A DNA stretch of 64,000 nucleotides from Paenibacillus sp. YN15 (GTDB lineage: Bacteria; Bacillota; Bacilli; Paenibacillales; NBRC-103111), in contig NZ_QMFA01000014.1 of assembly GCF_003285005.1 (NCBI RefSeq), forward strand, positions 62,001-126,000, given 5' to 3'. Shown piece after piece: positions 27,426-36,897 of the stretch. Within the stretch, counting starts at the first letter, position 1, and the number at the start of each line of letters is the position of its first letter. The position numbers and the translations under genes were made by a program. The notes below the pieces were generated by a model that worked only from the letters and a program-made list of their open reading frames with translations, did no database searches and was not told the DNA's origin.

Positions 27426-27983
27426 CTACGCCCGGGAAATGTACTTGCCTTCGCGGGTATCGATAAGCAAGCGGTCTCCCTGGTTGATGAACAGCGGAAC
27501 CTGTACCGTCAGGCCGGTTTCCAGCGTGGCGTTTTTGGTGGCGCCGGTGGCGGTGTTGCCCTTAATGCCGGGTTCGGTTTCGGTTACTTCCAGCTCAACG
27601 CTGTTGGGCAGGTTGATGCCCAGGATGGAGCCTTGGTAGCTGATGATGTTTACCAGCATGTTTTCCTTCAGGAAGTTGCGCTCCCACTCCAATTGCTTGG
27701 CGGACAGCTCGAACTGGTCGTAGGTTTCGTTGTCCATGAAGGTATATTCAGTGCCGCTGTTGTACAGATATTGGGTTTCGCGGTTTTCTACAATGGCGCG
27801 GCTCACGGTCTCACCGGCGCGGAAGGTCTTTTCCACCACGTTGCCATTCTTCAGGTTCTTCAGCTTGGAACGGACGAAGGCTGCGCCTTTGCCCGGCTTC
27901 ACGTGCTGAAATTCAATGACGGTATATGGGTCGCCGTCGGTTTCAATAGTCAGGCCTGTCCGAAAATCGTTAACGGAAATCAT
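27426..27983 (-). CDS. efp: Translation elongation factor P
   Basis: A 185-residue protein starting [10 protein letters not shown], with the [10 protein letters not shown] loop that carries the modified lysine (about residue 32) reaching the ribosomal peptidyl-transferase centre. It rescues ribosomes stalled at polyproline stretches. The C-terminal [16 protein letters not shown] block is the family signature. AGGAAG precedes the ATG. It follows the yqhT peptidase gene, as in Bacillus subtilis. Confidence 0.97.
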   Translation of the reverse strand: MISVNDFRTGLTIETDGDPYTVIEFQHVKPGKGAAFVRSKLKNLKNGNVVEKTFRAGETVSRAIVENRETQYLYNSGTEYTFMDNETYDQFELSAKQLEWERNFLKENMLVNIISYQGSILGINLPNSVELEVTETEPGIKGNTATGATKNATLETGLTVQVPLFINQGDRLLIDTREGKYISRA

Positions 27984-28059
27984 GCAATACTTCCTCCCAG
28001 TGGAAAAGTCATCTCTTTATTATAATCCAAATCGTCGTTATAGTCTAGATTTTGCCGGC

Positions 28060-29136
28060 TCACAATATCAAAAGCTCTTTGATGGAATGAGTCAATACCT
28101 TCACGCCGGTTTCCGTGAACACCAGGTCATCCTCAATGCGCACGCCGCCGATGCCCGGCAAGTAAATGCCCGGCTCCACCGTTACCGTCATCCCCGGCTC
28201 GAAGACCACGTCGCAGCTGGGGGACAGCCGCGGGTTCTCATGGATTTCCAACCCCAGGCTATGCCCTGTGCCATGCCCGAAGTTGGCGCCGTAGCCGGCC
28301 TTGGCGATCATGTCCCGGGCGATGGCGTCGCCTTCCTTGCCGGTCATGCCCGGCTTCAGTCCGGCGATGCAGGCCAGTTGGGCCTCCAGCACAATGCCAT
28401 AGATCTCCTTCAGCTTATCGCTGGGGGTTCCCAAGGATACGGTCCGGGTAATATCGGAGCAATAGCCGTTCAGAAGTGCGCCGTAATCCATCTTCACGAA
28501 TTCATTCATCCCCAGCTTGCGGTCGCTGGCCACCCCATGGGGCAGCGCGGAGCGTTCGCCGGAGGCCACAATGGTGTCGAAGGAGGAGGAGGTTGCGCCG
28601 TTTTTGCGCATGAAGAACTCCATCTCCAGGGCGATGTCCCGTTCGGATACGCCGGGCTTCAGGCAGCTCAGAATATGGGTGAAGGTCTTGTCCGCCAGAT
28701 CGGCGGCATCCTGCATCACCGCGATTTCCTCTTCATCCTTGTACATCCGCAGCTTCTCCACCACCAGAGAGGTGGGCACCGCTTCGATATCCGCCAGATC
28801 GGCCTCGTAGCTTTTGTAGAGACCATAGCTTAAGTGCTGCTGCTCCAGGCCCAGTCGCTTGATTCCCAGGCCGTCCAGAAGCTCCTTGACCGTTTGCATG
28901 GGCTTCACCGCATGCTCCACGATCTCATAGGCGGGAGCTTGCTCCCTGGCTTGCACCATATAGCGGAAATCCGTCAGGAAGAAGGCGCGTCCCGCCGTCA
29001 CCAATACATAACCGGCGGTGCCGGTAAAGCCCGACATATAGCGCCGGTTGTAGGGATTGGTAATCAGGATGGCTTCCAGACGAAGCCCTTCCATCGCCTT
29101 GCGCAAATTGGCCAACCGTTTCAATGACATCTCCAT
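28060..29136 (-). CDS. yqhT: Xaa-Pro aminopeptidase/dipeptidase, M24B family (YqhT)
   Basis: A 358-residue cytoplasmic metallopeptidase that cleaves the bond after the first residue when proline follows. The pita-bread fold is evident: an N-terminal creatinase-like domain (NRRYMSGFTGTAGYVLV), then the metal ligands in MDYGALLNGYCSDITR, GHGTGHSLGLEIHE, VEPGIYLPGIGGVRIED. It starts one base after the aroQ stop, so the pair is translated together; an ATG six bases further in is an alternative start. Its location between aroQ and efp matches Bacillus subtilis yqhT. Confidence 0.92.
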   Translation of the reverse strand: MEMSLKRLANLRKAMEGLRLEAILITNPYNRRYMSGFTGTAGYVLVTAGRAFFLTDFRYMVQAREQAPAYEIVEHAVKPMQTVKELLDGLGIKRLGLEQQHLSYGLYKSYEADLADIEAVPTSLVVEKLRMYKDEEEIAVMQDAADLADKTFTHILSCLKPGVSERDIALEMEFFMRKNGATSSSFDTIVASGERSALPHGVASDRKLGMNEFVKMDYGALLNGYCSDITRTVSLGTPSDKLKEIYGIVLEAQLACIAGLKPGMTGKEGDAIARDMIAKAGYGANFGHGTGHSLGLEIHENPRLSPSCDVVFEPGMTVTVEPGIYLPGIGGVRIEDDLVFTETGVKVLTHSIKELLIL

Positions 29137-29137
29137 C

Positions 29138-29581
29138 TCACCCGTTCTCTCTCAAATAGTGTACCATGGCGCGCAGGCCCGCTTCATAGCTGTACGGTCC
29201 CAGTCCGCTGATTTGCCCGAGGACCACCGGGGCGATCACCGACGTATGCCGGAAGGTTTCCCGCTTGTGGATATTGGAAATATGCACCTCGATAACAGGG
29301 AGGGAAACAGTCGCTACCGCGTCCCGGATGGCATAGCTGTAATGCGTGAAGGCGCCGGGATTCATGACGATCCCGTCCACGGCGCCGAAGGCCGCGTGAA
29401 TGCGGTCGATAAGCGCCCCTTCATGATTGGACTGGTAAAAGTCCAGCTCCACCCCGAGCTCCGCCGCGGCTGCACGGAGGGACTCCTCAATGGCGGCTAA
29501 GGACATGCTGCCGTAGATGCCCGGCTCACGGACACCCAGCATGTTCAGATTCGGCCCGTGCAGAATAAGAATCCTTTTCAT
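29138..29581 (-). CDS. aroQ: 3-dehydroquinate dehydratase, type II
   Basis: A 147-residue enzyme that dehydrates 3-dehydroquinate in the shikimate pathway. [21 protein letters not shown] holds the catalytic Tyr loop, [15 protein letters not shown] and [15 protein letters not shown] bind substrate, and [17 protein letters not shown] closes the site. Length is exactly typical. It is in the same place in the Bacillus subtilis yqh cluster. Confidence 0.96.
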   Translation of the reverse strand: MKRILILHGPNLNMLGVREPGIYGSMSLAAIEESLRAAAAELGVELDFYQSNHEGALIDRIHAAFGAVDGIVMNPGAFTHYSYAIRDAVATVSLPVIEVHISNIHKRETFRHTSVIAPVVLGQISGLGPYSYEAGLRAMVHYLRENG

Positions 29582-29661
29582 GGCAAAATCACCTGTCTTT
29601 GCTCGTGGACTTGTGCTTACAACGGGTACATTTTACCATACTATCTTGACGGATAAAAATG

Positions 29662-30183
29662 TTATTTCGCCGGCTGCGCCTTCATGATGGCCGATTCCCT
29701 GGAGCGCTCATCGGTAAATTCGAAGGAAATGGAGTACCCGATGAACAGGCCCCACACGGCAAAAAGACACATATCCGTCACCAGGGAATTGATGTCCATC
29801 TGCGTAATGGCGGGAACCATGCCGGTTAAGGGACCCACCAGCAGATAGAGGCCCGCCCACCAGGCCAAGCCGTAGATAATCCCCGGCCACGGTCCTCTCA
29901 GCTTGCGCAACACCAGGCCGTAAAGCAGCGCAGCCGCCAGGGATAGGACAATCAGGCTGGCGTAGCCCAGCAGAATCCCCTGCCAGGTCAACAGGAAGGA
30001 ATGGAGATAGAAGGGCTCCAGCAAAAAGCCCGGCACTACATCCGTATACTTCATGGCAAATTGCAGCAGCTTCAGCGCTCCCCACAGAATGCCTGCAAAA
30101 AAGCCAATGTACAGGGAAAACAGCCAGGGTTTTGTGGTTTTGCGGCTTTTCGGCTTGGAACGGTATCTGGCATGCAGCTTCAT
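29662..30183 (-). CDS. yqhR: YqhR-like conserved membrane protein
   Basis: A 173-residue protein with a basic N-terminus (about 18 residues) and four membrane segments. Size, topology and position beside aroQ and divergent from yqhQ match Bacillus subtilis YqhR, a conserved protein without known function. AAGGCGG lies nine bases before the ATG. Identity rests partly on synteny. Confidence 0.8.
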   Translation of the reverse strand: MKLHARYRSKPKSRKTTKPWLFSLYIGFFAGILWGALKLLQFAMKYTDVVPGFLLEPFYLHSFLLTWQGILLGYASLIVLSLAAALLYGLVLRKLRGPWPGIIYGLAWWAGLYLLVGPLTGMVPAITQMDINSLVTDMCLFAVWGLFIGYSISFEFTDERSRESAIMKAQPAK

Positions 30184-30356
30184 GACGATCCGCCTTTCTC
30201 ACCTATGTGGAGGATTTTCCTGTAGTATGCACCAAGCCAAAGGGGTTAAATCAGGTGGAATTCAACCGCTTTTTCCGCTACAATAGATACACAAGCCCAT
30301 CCCTCGCGCGGCTCTTGCCCGCGGGACCACTTCATAGAGAGAAGCAGGTGAATGCC

Positions 30357-31301
30357 GTGCCGCAAAAAAACATATATGGCGGACAAGCCGTCATTGAAGG
30401 CGTCATGTTTGCGGGCAAAACCGCCCACGTGACTGCCGTTCGCCGCAAAAATAACGAAATCAGCTTTTTTGAGGTGCCGCGCACCGATAAGCCCTGGGTC
30501 AGGAAGCTGGGCAAAATTCCATTCTTAAGAGGCATCGTCGGCCTTCTGGATTCCAGCGCCAAGGGCTCCCGCCACCTGAATTTCTCTGCCGAGGCTTATG
30601 CCGAGGACGAGGGCGGGCCTGTGGAGGAAGAGAAGGAAACCTTCATGGGCAAGATCGGCATGATCCTGGGCGTCGCCGTTGTAGGCGTGCTGTCCTTTAT
30701 CTTCGGCAAGCTGATTTTTACTGTAGCGCCGGCGGCCGTGGAGCATCTTTTGTTCAACAGTTTGTTTGACAATTACATCCTTCATAATTTAATTGAAGGC
30801 GTTCTGAAAATCGCGCTTCTCCTGGCATATATTTATATTATCTCTCTGACGCCCATCATCAAGCGGCTGTTCCAGTACCACGGGGCGGAGCATAAGGTGA
30901 TCAGCGCCTACGAGGCCGGCGTGGAGCTGACGGTGGAGAATGTGCAGAAGTTCAACACCCTCCATTACCGCTGCGGCAGCAGCTTTCTGGTGATGACGGT
31001 GATCATCGGCGTTATCGTGTACTCGTTTGTGCCTTACGATACTTTCTGGGAACGGATTATCCAGCGGGTTGCGCTGCTGCCGGTGGTGACCATGCTGGCG
31101 TACGAATTTCTGAAGCTGACCAACTCCCTGCGGGATACGCCGGTGCTGCGTTTTCTGGGGTACCCCGGCCTGTGGCTCCAATACCTGACCACCAAGGAGC
31201 CTACCGACGATCAGGTGGAGGTGTCTTTGGCTTCCTTCAACCGGGTCCGCGAGCTGGACGGCCAACTGCAGCAGGCTTCCGGGCAGTCCGCCGCTTCCTG
31301 A
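30357..31301 (+). CDS. yqhQ: DUF1385 family membrane protein YqhQ
   Basis: A 314-residue protein with the family start IYGGQAVIEGVMFAGK, membrane segments in the middle, and the YHGAEHKVISAYEAG and YRCGSSFLVMT motifs in the second half. DUF1385 members are conserved in sporeformers, with an unclear function. GTG 30357 is chosen: AGGTG lies about seven bases upstream and the family sequence begins at once. Longer in-frame starts would pass through unrelated upstream DNA. The yqhP gene follows after 27 bp. Confidence 0.88.
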   Translation: MPQKNIYGGQAVIEGVMFAGKTAHVTAVRRKNNEISFFEVPRTDKPWVRKLGKIPFLRGIVGLLDSSAKGSRHLNFSAEAYAEDEGGPVEEEKETFMGKIGMILGVAVVGVLSFIFGKLIFTVAPAAVEHLLFNSLFDNYILHNLIEGVLKIALLLAYIYIISLTPIIKRLFQYHGAEHKVISAYEAGVELTVENVQKFNTLHYRCGSSFLVMTVIIGVIVYSFVPYDTFWERIIQRVALLPVVTMLAYEFLKLTNSLRDTPVLRFLGYPGLWLQYLTTKEPTDDQVEVSLASFNRVRELDGQLQQASGQSAAS

Positions 31302-31328
31302 TACAGCAAACTTTTAGGAGGGGATGTT

Positions 31329-31637
31329 ATGAACATGTACAGACGATTGTCTCTGCCGGATTACATCATTTACGGCTTGCTGGTAGTGGGAATCCTCTAC
31401 CGTTTTCTGGTGAATCCCGGCCCGTTTTTGATTCCGCTTCTGGTGTTCGGCGTCATTTTTCTCCTGTACAAATTCCCTCCCAATCGGCTGCAGAAGCATG
31501 GCAGGCCCGTCCATCAGCGGAACAAGGCGGCGGGACGCAAGCGGTACGACGAACGGGAGCGGCGCAAAGCCCACTTCCGCGTCATTCCCGGAAGCAAGCC
31601 GGACTCGGATGATGAAGAGCCGCCGAAATATCATTAA
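31329..31637 (+). CDS. yqhP: YqhP-like small membrane protein
   Basis: A 102-residue protein with two N-terminal membrane segments (DYIIYGLLVVGILYRF, then PFLIPLLVFGVIFLLYK) and a highly charged basic then acidic tail. Position and size agree with Bacillus subtilis YqhP; function unknown. AGGAGGGG lies five bases before the ATG. A terminator follows. Confidence 0.75.
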   Translation: MNMYRRLSLPDYIIYGLLVVGILYRFLVNPGPFLIPLLVFGVIFLLYKFPPNRLQKHGRPVHQRNKAAGRKRYDERERRKAHFRVIPGSKPDSDDEEPPKYH

Positions 31638-31646
31638 AGGTTGCGC

Positions 31647-31673
31647 AAAAAGCCGCCCTTGGGGCGGCTTTTG
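31647..31673 (+). terminator. Rho-independent terminator after yqhP
   Basis: AAAAGCCGCCC-TTG-GGGCGGCTTTTG forms an 11-bp stem with a T-run, directly after the yqhP stop. Confidence 0.9.
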
Positions 31674-31680
31674 TTATATC

Positions 31681-31870
31681 TCATTGTGCGGATCGGACCC
31701 TGATTCCGTTATTTCGCGGAAATTGGCCCCTTTTTCTCCGGAGCGGACACAAGAGCCGTTAAGTGCGAAAAACCATAGGTTCTCGACGCTCCTGAGGTGA
31801 ATAACGGACCTCCTGGCCGCAAAAATCGGGAAAAGGGCCAAATGAAGAAAATAACGGATCGTCTGTCCGC
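31681..31870. repeat. ~190-bp composite intergenic repeat, copy A
   Basis: It begins TCATTGTGCGGA and ends near GTCTGTCCGC. It is clearly related along its length to 53794-53979. Internally it repeats a module of the form GCGGAC-N6-TCCGTTATTT, two copies forward and two reversed, so the element can fold on itself. It lies between yqhP and the next membrane gene. Confidence 0.75.
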
Positions 31871-32002
31871 AACATTCCTCCAATGCTTTGTCCGCAGCCC
31901 CTCTTCCTCAAAATGCTCCGGCAGGAGTTTTTCTCATATTCACGTGATGTTATAGACATACTATACTTACAAATTCTGACTTCCCATGAAGGAGCCTTCC
32001 CC

Positions 32003-32491
32003 ATGAAACCATCCTGCAGCCCTGTGTCTGCCGCATTGTGGTCTGCGGCCATTCCAGGCTTTGGCCAATTCTGCAACCGCTCCTACATAAAAGCCGTAAC
32101 GCTGATCGTCATGGAATTCCTGATCAACTTCTATTCCCATTTGAATGAGGCCATTTATTACTCCTGGCTGTGGGATATTCCCAGCGCCCAAAAATGCCTG
32201 GCCTACGAATGGCTGCTTTTCTATCCGTGCATGTACATATTCGGCATTTATGACGCCTATCATGAATGCAGCCTGCGCCTGCAGAAGCCCCATTCCCCCT
32301 ATCTGTACATTCCCTTCGTGGGAACAAGCTTTGTGGGCACAGTGGCGGTGATCTGGAGCTCAGGAGCACGGCCGATCCTGGGGCTGGAGAAGCTGGGCCC
32401 GATTTTTTCGGGAGTGATTGTGATTTTGCTGGGCATCTGCCTGGGGGGATGGACAGCCAACCGCTTTTTCCCGCCGAGTTCCAGCTCCTGA
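32003..32491 (+). CDS. Multi-pass membrane protein, unknown function
   Basis: A 162-residue hydrophobic protein with about four membrane segments and the motif SAAIPGFGQFCNRSYIKA near the N-terminus, a pattern seen in many small Firmicutes membrane proteins. I do not recognise a function. ATG 32003 has GAAGGAG eight bases upstream. TATACT around 31960-31965 with a weak TTCACG 17 bp before it may be its promoter. It is convergent with the patatin gene and its stop lies 9 bp from the end of that gene. Confidence 0.65.
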   Translation: MKPSCSPVSAALWSAAIPGFGQFCNRSYIKAVTLIVMEFLINFYSHLNEAIYYSWLWDIPSAQKCLAYEWLLFYPCMYIFGIYDAYHECSLRLQKPHSPYLYIPFVGTSFVGTVAVIWSSGARPILGLEKLGPIFSGVIVILLGICLGGWTANRFFPPSSSS

Positions 32492-32500
32492 GCGCGGGAA

Positions 32501-33469
32501 TCAAACCAGCAGCTTGGGCGGGTATTTTTCGCAGTTCTTCTGGTACACCGCCAGGGACCAGCGGTCAAAATATTTGGAGGCCGCGCGGACACCGGATTGG
32601 AACAGCTCGTCGCTTTTTTCCTTGGAGATGTTGAATTGGGTGGTCTGAACGCCCACCGTGGGGATTTTAACTGTCCGGAACTGGTTGAAATCTTCGATAT
32701 AACGCTCGTCATGGGCATCCATCATGGTCCCGAATAATGCCTGGAACATGCTGATGGGCCCTTTGATATCCCGCGGCTCGTGATCGGTCTGGCCTACCAA
32801 CTGATAGCCGATAACGGGTATTTTCCTGTCCTCTTTCTTGTCAACCTCCTTGTCAAACAGCCACAAGGGAAAGTTGCTTAAGATCCCGCCATCCACCACA
32901 TACACGAACTGCTTCCGGAAGGCCTCCCCCTTCCGCGCCCCGGGACGTTTGCGCAGCATCACCGGATCGAAAAAATAGGGAATGCTGGTGCTCATGCGGA
33001 TGGCCTTGGCGACGGAGAATTTTTTGGGATCAATGCCGTATTGGGCGATGTCGTCCGGCAGCACCATCAGCTTTCCCTGGCTGATATCCGAGGCAATGAT
33101 CCGCAGCCGGTCCTGATCTAAATCCCCGAACACCCGGATGTTCTTGGCCGCCAGCAATTGGCGCACCCACTCCTCCAGCGCTTCGCCCGAATAGAGCCCC
33201 TTTTTGACGAAGACACGGACAGCGGGCCCTACCCATTGAATCCGGTGAATCCAGGTTTTGGTGAGAAAAGAAGTGAACGGCGTAGCCTGGATGATGTCCT
33301 TCAGCTCCTGCCCGGTATAACCCGCCGCCAGCAGCGCGGCCACAATGGAGCCGGAAGAGGTCCCGGCCATATGGTGGAAGCGGAAGCCGCGCTTCTCCGT
33401 TTCCGCCACTGCGCCGGCCAGCCCGATGGCCTTGACGCCGCCCCCCTGAAACACAGCATTGATCTTCAT
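32501..33469 (-). CDS. yqhO: Patatin-like phospholipase family protein (YqhO)
   Basis: A 322-residue predicted lipid acyl hydrolase. FQGGGVKAIGLAG near the N-terminus forms the oxyanion loop, GTSSGS is the GxSxG nucleophile elbow, and VVDGGILSNFP gives the catalytic Asp of the Ser-Asp dyad. ATG 33469 is chosen because AAGGGG is six bases upstream and the family fold starts at once. It sits next to mntR, as yqhO does in Bacillus subtilis. Confidence 0.87.
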   Translation of the reverse strand: MKINAVFQGGGVKAIGLAGAVAETEKRGFRFHHMAGTSSGSIVAALLAAGYTGQELKDIIQATPFTSFLTKTWIHRIQWVGPAVRVFVKKGLYSGEALEEWVRQLLAAKNIRVFGDLDQDRLRIIASDISQGKLMVLPDDIAQYGIDPKKFSVAKAIRMSTSIPYFFDPVMLRKRPGARKGEAFRKQFVYVVDGGILSNFPLWLFDKEVDKKEDRKIPVIGYQLVGQTDHEPRDIKGPISMFQALFGTMMDAHDERYIEDFNQFRTVKIPTVGVQTTQFNISKEKSDELFQSGVRAASKYFDRWSLAVYQKNCEKYPPKLLV

Positions 33470-33622
33470 GCCCAACCCCTTCTTTCCTCCAATATCCCTC
33501 GTTGGATGTATATGAAGGAAAGAGGCTGTCACAGGCCTGGCCAACGAAAAAAACCTGGCTGCTTTCGCCAGGTTTTGCAAGCAGAGTTCGTGCGGGTGCC
33601 CGGCCGAAGCAGACAGCCAAGG

Positions 33623-34054
33623 CTAATTGGGGTCTGTCTCCAGCTCCGACCGGAGCTCGCGGAGCGCCTCAAGACGGGACGGCTCCCGGGTGAAATATTC
33701 CAGAAGGGTTCCGATGCAGGAAATGGAATCGGCGCTTAAATGATGCTCAATCCCCTCCACATCCCGGTAAATATTCTCCTCCTGGACGCCAATGATCTGC
33801 AAAAATTCCTCCAGCAGCTTATGCCGGTCCAACAGCCGTTTCCCCAGCTTCTTGCCTTTGGAGGTGAGAATCAGCCCCCGGTATTTTTCATAAACCAAAT
33901 AGTTATCCTTATCCAGCTTCTGGATCATCTTCGTTACTGAAGAGGGATGCACTTCCAGTCCCTCGGCAATGTCGGATACGCGGGCATAGCCTTTTTCATC
34001 GATGAGCTTATAAATTTTCTCCAAATAATCTTCCATACTGGGAGTCGCTGCCAT
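33623..34054 (-). CDS. mntR: Manganese-dependent transcriptional regulator MntR
   Basis: A 143-residue DtxR-family repressor. [20 protein letters not shown] holds the first metal ligands (Asp9, Glu12), [19 protein letters not shown] is the DNA-binding helix-turn-helix, and [10 protein letters not shown] supplies the remaining ligands. The sequence follows Bacillus subtilis MntR closely, so it should repress manganese uptake when Mn is plentiful. A GGAGGAG site precedes the ATG. A TTGCCT and TATCAT pair upstream is a possible promoter. Confidence 0.95.
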   Translation of the reverse strand: MAATPSMEDYLEKIYKLIDEKGYARVSDIAEGLEVHPSSVTKMIQKLDKDNYLVYEKYRGLILTSKGKKLGKRLLDRHKLLEEFLQIIGVQEENIYRDVEGIEHHLSADSISCIGTLLEYFTREPSRLEALRELRSELETDPN

Positions 34055-34265
34055 TCACAACTCTCCTCCTCTTCCGTTTCCCTACCGTCCGATAAGATAC
34101 CTTTGTATGATACCTGATATTGCTGAAAAAAGGCAAGTCCCTTATTCAAAGGAATTTCAAGCGAAGTGTGCAATTCCCTTGATTAATTAGAACGGTTACA
34201 AATGAATAATGAGGGAAGCAACGCAATTTCGCAAAGAAAATGTAAAATCGGAGGAGGTTATGACC

Positions 34266-35333
34266 ATGTCTACGGAGCTCTTATCCCGCCCCGCTCCAAG
34301 TCTGCAGCCGTTTGTCCCCGAGCTGGTCTACTTTGAGCCTGGCGCTCTGGAATATCCCAAGGGGCAAAAAATACTGGAATGGGCCGAAAAAAACGGACTC
34401 CCCATCAAAAAAACCACATCCCACAACCGGATTACGGACCTGCCCGGAGATTCGGAGCTGGAGAAATACAAAATCGCCAAACGGACCCTGGTGGTAGGCG
34501 TCCGCAAAACCCTGAAATTCGATACCTCCCTACCCTCCGCCGAATATGCCATCCCCATTGCCACCGGCTGCATGGCTCACTGCCACTATTGCTACCTGCA
34601 AACCACGCTGGGGGCAAAGCCCTATATCCGGATCTATGTCAACACCGACGATATTATGGCCGCCGCGGCCAAATATATCGAGGAGCGGCAGCCGGAAATC
34701 ACCCGGTTTGAGGCGGCTTGCACCTCCGACCCTGTAAGCCTGGAGCATATCTCCGGCTCCCTCCGGGAGCTGATTGCCTTTATGGCGGACCAACCCCTGG
34801 GCAGGCTGCGCTTCGTCACCAAATTCCATCACGTGGAGCCGCTGCTGCATGTCCGGCATAACGGCAACACCCGGGTCCGCTTCAGCGTCAATGCGGATTA
34901 TGTGATCCGCAATTTCGAGCCGAATACCTCGGGCTTCGCCGACCGGATCGATGCAGCCGGCAAAATTGCCCGGGCCGGGTATCCTCTTGGATTTATCATT
35001 GCCCCCATCATCTGGTACGAGGGTTGGGAGAACGGGTACCGGGAGCTGATGGAAAAGCTGAAGCAGGCTTTGCCGGCAGATGCGGAAGCGAAGAATCAGC
35101 TTACCTTCGAAATGATCCAGCACCGGTTCACCAAAACGGCAAAACGGGTCATTCTGGAACGGTATCCCAAGACCAAGCTGGAGATGGATGAAGCCAAGCG
35201 GAAATACAAGTGGGGCCGCTGGGGCCAGGGAAAGTATGTTTATCCGGATGAGCAGGCGGAGGCTTTGCGGGTTTTTTTAACCGAGCAGATCTTCGAGAAG
35301 TTTCCTCAGGCAACAATTGAATATTTCACGTAG
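34266..35333 (+). CDS. splB: Spore photoproduct lyase
   Basis: A 355-residue radical SAM enzyme that reverses the UV lesion 5-thyminyl-5,6-dihydrothymine in germinating spores. The cluster-binding motif CMAHCHYC (C-x3-C-x2-C) is present at about residue 100, and the downstream conserved Cys in FEAACTSDPVSLEH is the probable hydrogen donor. ATG 34266 has AGGAGG eight bases upstream; an ATG two codons earlier is too close to it. Expression would be expected in the forespore, but I could not identify a convincing sigma-G promoter. It ends 8 bp from the convergent ccdA gene, with no terminator between. Confidence 0.93.
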   Translation: MSTELLSRPAPSLQPFVPELVYFEPGALEYPKGQKILEWAEKNGLPIKKTTSHNRITDLPGDSELEKYKIAKRTLVVGVRKTLKFDTSLPSAEYAIPIATGCMAHCHYCYLQTTLGAKPYIRIYVNTDDIMAAAAKYIEERQPEITRFEAACTSDPVSLEHISGSLRELIAFMADQPLGRLRFVTKFHHVEPLLHVRHNGNTRVRFSVNADYVIRNFEPNTSGFADRIDAAGKIARAGYPLGFIIAPIIWYEGWENGYRELMEKLKQALPADAEAKNQLTFEMIQHRFTKTAKRVILERYPKTKLEMDEAKRKYKWGRWGQGKYVYPDEQAEALRVFLTEQIFEKFPQATIEYFT

Positions 35334-35340
35334 ACAAGGG

Positions 35341-36051
35341 TCAAAATTGCAGCCAATCGGGAGTGCGGCTGTTGAACCAGATGGTAATCTGGGTCAGCTT
35401 GCCGGTGTAGAGCAGGATGGCAACCAGCACCATCACCGCCCCTCCCGTTTTCATCAGGATGCCGGAGTACCGGAGGAGCCGCCGGGCGGAGCCCAGGAAC
35501 AGCGCCAGCCCGATAAAGGGGACGGCAAAGCCGACGGAATATGCGGCAATCAAGGGGAGCCAGGAGCTGTCATCGGTCAGGGACAGCGCCAGAATGGCCG
35601 AAAGAATCGGCCCCACACAAGGGGACCAGCCCGCCGCGAAGCCGATTCCGATCACAAAAGAACCGGCAAACCCGGCAGGTTTGGCGGAGATCTGCCATTT
35701 TTTCTCCTTCATGAGGAACTGGGGCTGGAAGATGCCCAGCATAAACAGCCCCATTACCAGAATCAGAATGGCGGACAGCTGGCGGATCAGCTCCCGGTAA
35801 TCCGCAAAAACCGCCGACAGCCGGCCTGCGCCCCAGGCCATGGTAAAAAAAATAACCGAAAACCCCAGGGAAAAGCAAAGGGCATGGAGCACCACCCGGG
35901 TGCGCACCGTTCCCGAAGCCTCGCCGGTTTTGAGCTGCCCTACGGAGATTCCGGTCATATAGGACAAGTAGGAAGGGTATAAAGGCAAACAGCACGGAGA
36001 AAGGAATGAAGCAACACCCGCCAGCAGGGCCATCCAGACCGTAACGTTCAT
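35341..36051 (-). CDS. ccdA: Cytochrome c biogenesis protein CcdA
   Basis: A 236-residue membrane protein with six membrane segments. SFLSPCCLPLYPSYLSYMTG and GWSPCVGPILSAI carry the two reactive cysteines that pass electrons from cytoplasmic thioredoxin to extracytoplasmic thiol proteins. A second Cys follows the first in SPCC, which is unusual but does not disrupt the motif. AAGGAG lies seven bases before the ATG. It lies 30 bp downstream of znuB. Confidence 0.9.
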   Translation of the reverse strand: MNVTVWMALLAGVASFLSPCCLPLYPSYLSYMTGISVGQLKTGEASGTVRTRVVLHALCFSLGFSVIFFTMAWGAGRLSAVFADYRELIRQLSAILILVMGLFMLGIFQPQFLMKEKKWQISAKPAGFAGSFVIGIGFAAGWSPCVGPILSAILALSLTDDSSWLPLIAAYSVGFAVPFIGLALFLGSARRLLRYSGILMKTGGAVMVLVAILLYTGKLTQITIWFNSRTPDWLQF

Positions 36052-36081
36052 CCATGATCTCCTTCCCTTTGTTTCTGATCT

Positions 36082-36888
36082 CTAAGCAGGTTTGAAGCCT
36101 TTGCGGATCAATAGGGTAATCATCAGCATCGCAATCAACAGCAGCACGATGGAAGCCCCCGGCGCATAGTTGCCGATTCCGGCCAGGCTCAGTCCCCCCA
36201 ATACGCCCACTTCCGAATACAGCAGGGCGGTCCATACGGCGCTGCGGAAACTTTTGGCCACCAGCAGGCTGCAGGCTACGGGAATGGTCAGAAGCGCCGA
36301 TACCAGAAGCGCGCCGACGATCTTGATCGCCACGCTGATCACCAGCGCCGTCAGCATGGTAATTACAATGTTGTACAGACGGACGGGCAAGCCGCTGATT
36401 CCCGCGGCATCCTCGTCGAAGGCCAGCAGAAATACCTCCTTGTGGTTCAGACCCATAAACACCACCACCAGCAGGGTCACCCCCGCAATCAGCCATAAAT
36501 CCTTATTGTCCAATGTCAGAATGCTGCCGAACATGTAGCTGGTCACATTCACGTTGAAATTCCGGCCCATGGTAAACAGAAATGCAGCCAGCGCCGCGCC
36601 GCCGGACATGATGATGGCAATAGACAGCTCCGCGTAGGTTTTGTAGGTCCGCCGGAGCTTTTCGATAGCGAAGGAAGCCAATAAAGCAAATACCAGGCCC
36701 ATGGCCACCGGATACACATGAATCAAAAAACCCAACGCCACACCGGCGATGGATACGTGGGAGAGGGTGTCCCCGATCATGGACAAACGCCTTAATACCA
36801 GGAATATGCCCAGGAGGGGTGCTGTTATGCCGATAAATAATCCGCCCAGCAGGGCCCGCTGAAAAAAGATTTCCGAAAAAATGTCCAC
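36082..36888 (-). CDS. znuB: Zinc ABC transporter permease (ZnuB/AdcB type)
   Basis: A 268-residue metal permease of the ABC-3 family with about eight membrane segments. GDTLSHVSIAGVALGF and KIVGALLVSALLTIPVA are family signatures. It lies nine bases downstream of the ATPase gene and forms the third gene of the znuA-znuC-znuB operon. Confidence 0.92.
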   Translation of the reverse strand: MDIFSEIFFQRALLGGLFIGITAPLLGIFLVLRRLSMIGDTLSHVSIAGVALGFLIHVYPVAMGLVFALLASFAIEKLRRTYKTYAELSIAIIMSGGAALAAFLFTMGRNFNVNVTSYMFGSILTLDNKDLWLIAGVTLLVVVFMGLNHKEVFLLAFDEDAAGISGLPVRLYNIVITMLTALVISVAIKIVGALLVSALLTIPVACSLLVAKSFRSAVWTALLYSEVGVLGGLSLAGIGNYAPGASIVLLLIAMLMITLLIRKGFKPA

Positions 36889-36897
36889 CGTTTTTGT

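Noticed and set aside
34198-34262. Sigma-G promoter for splB
   Set aside because: A TGAATA-like block is present, but no matching -10 block lies at the right spacing.
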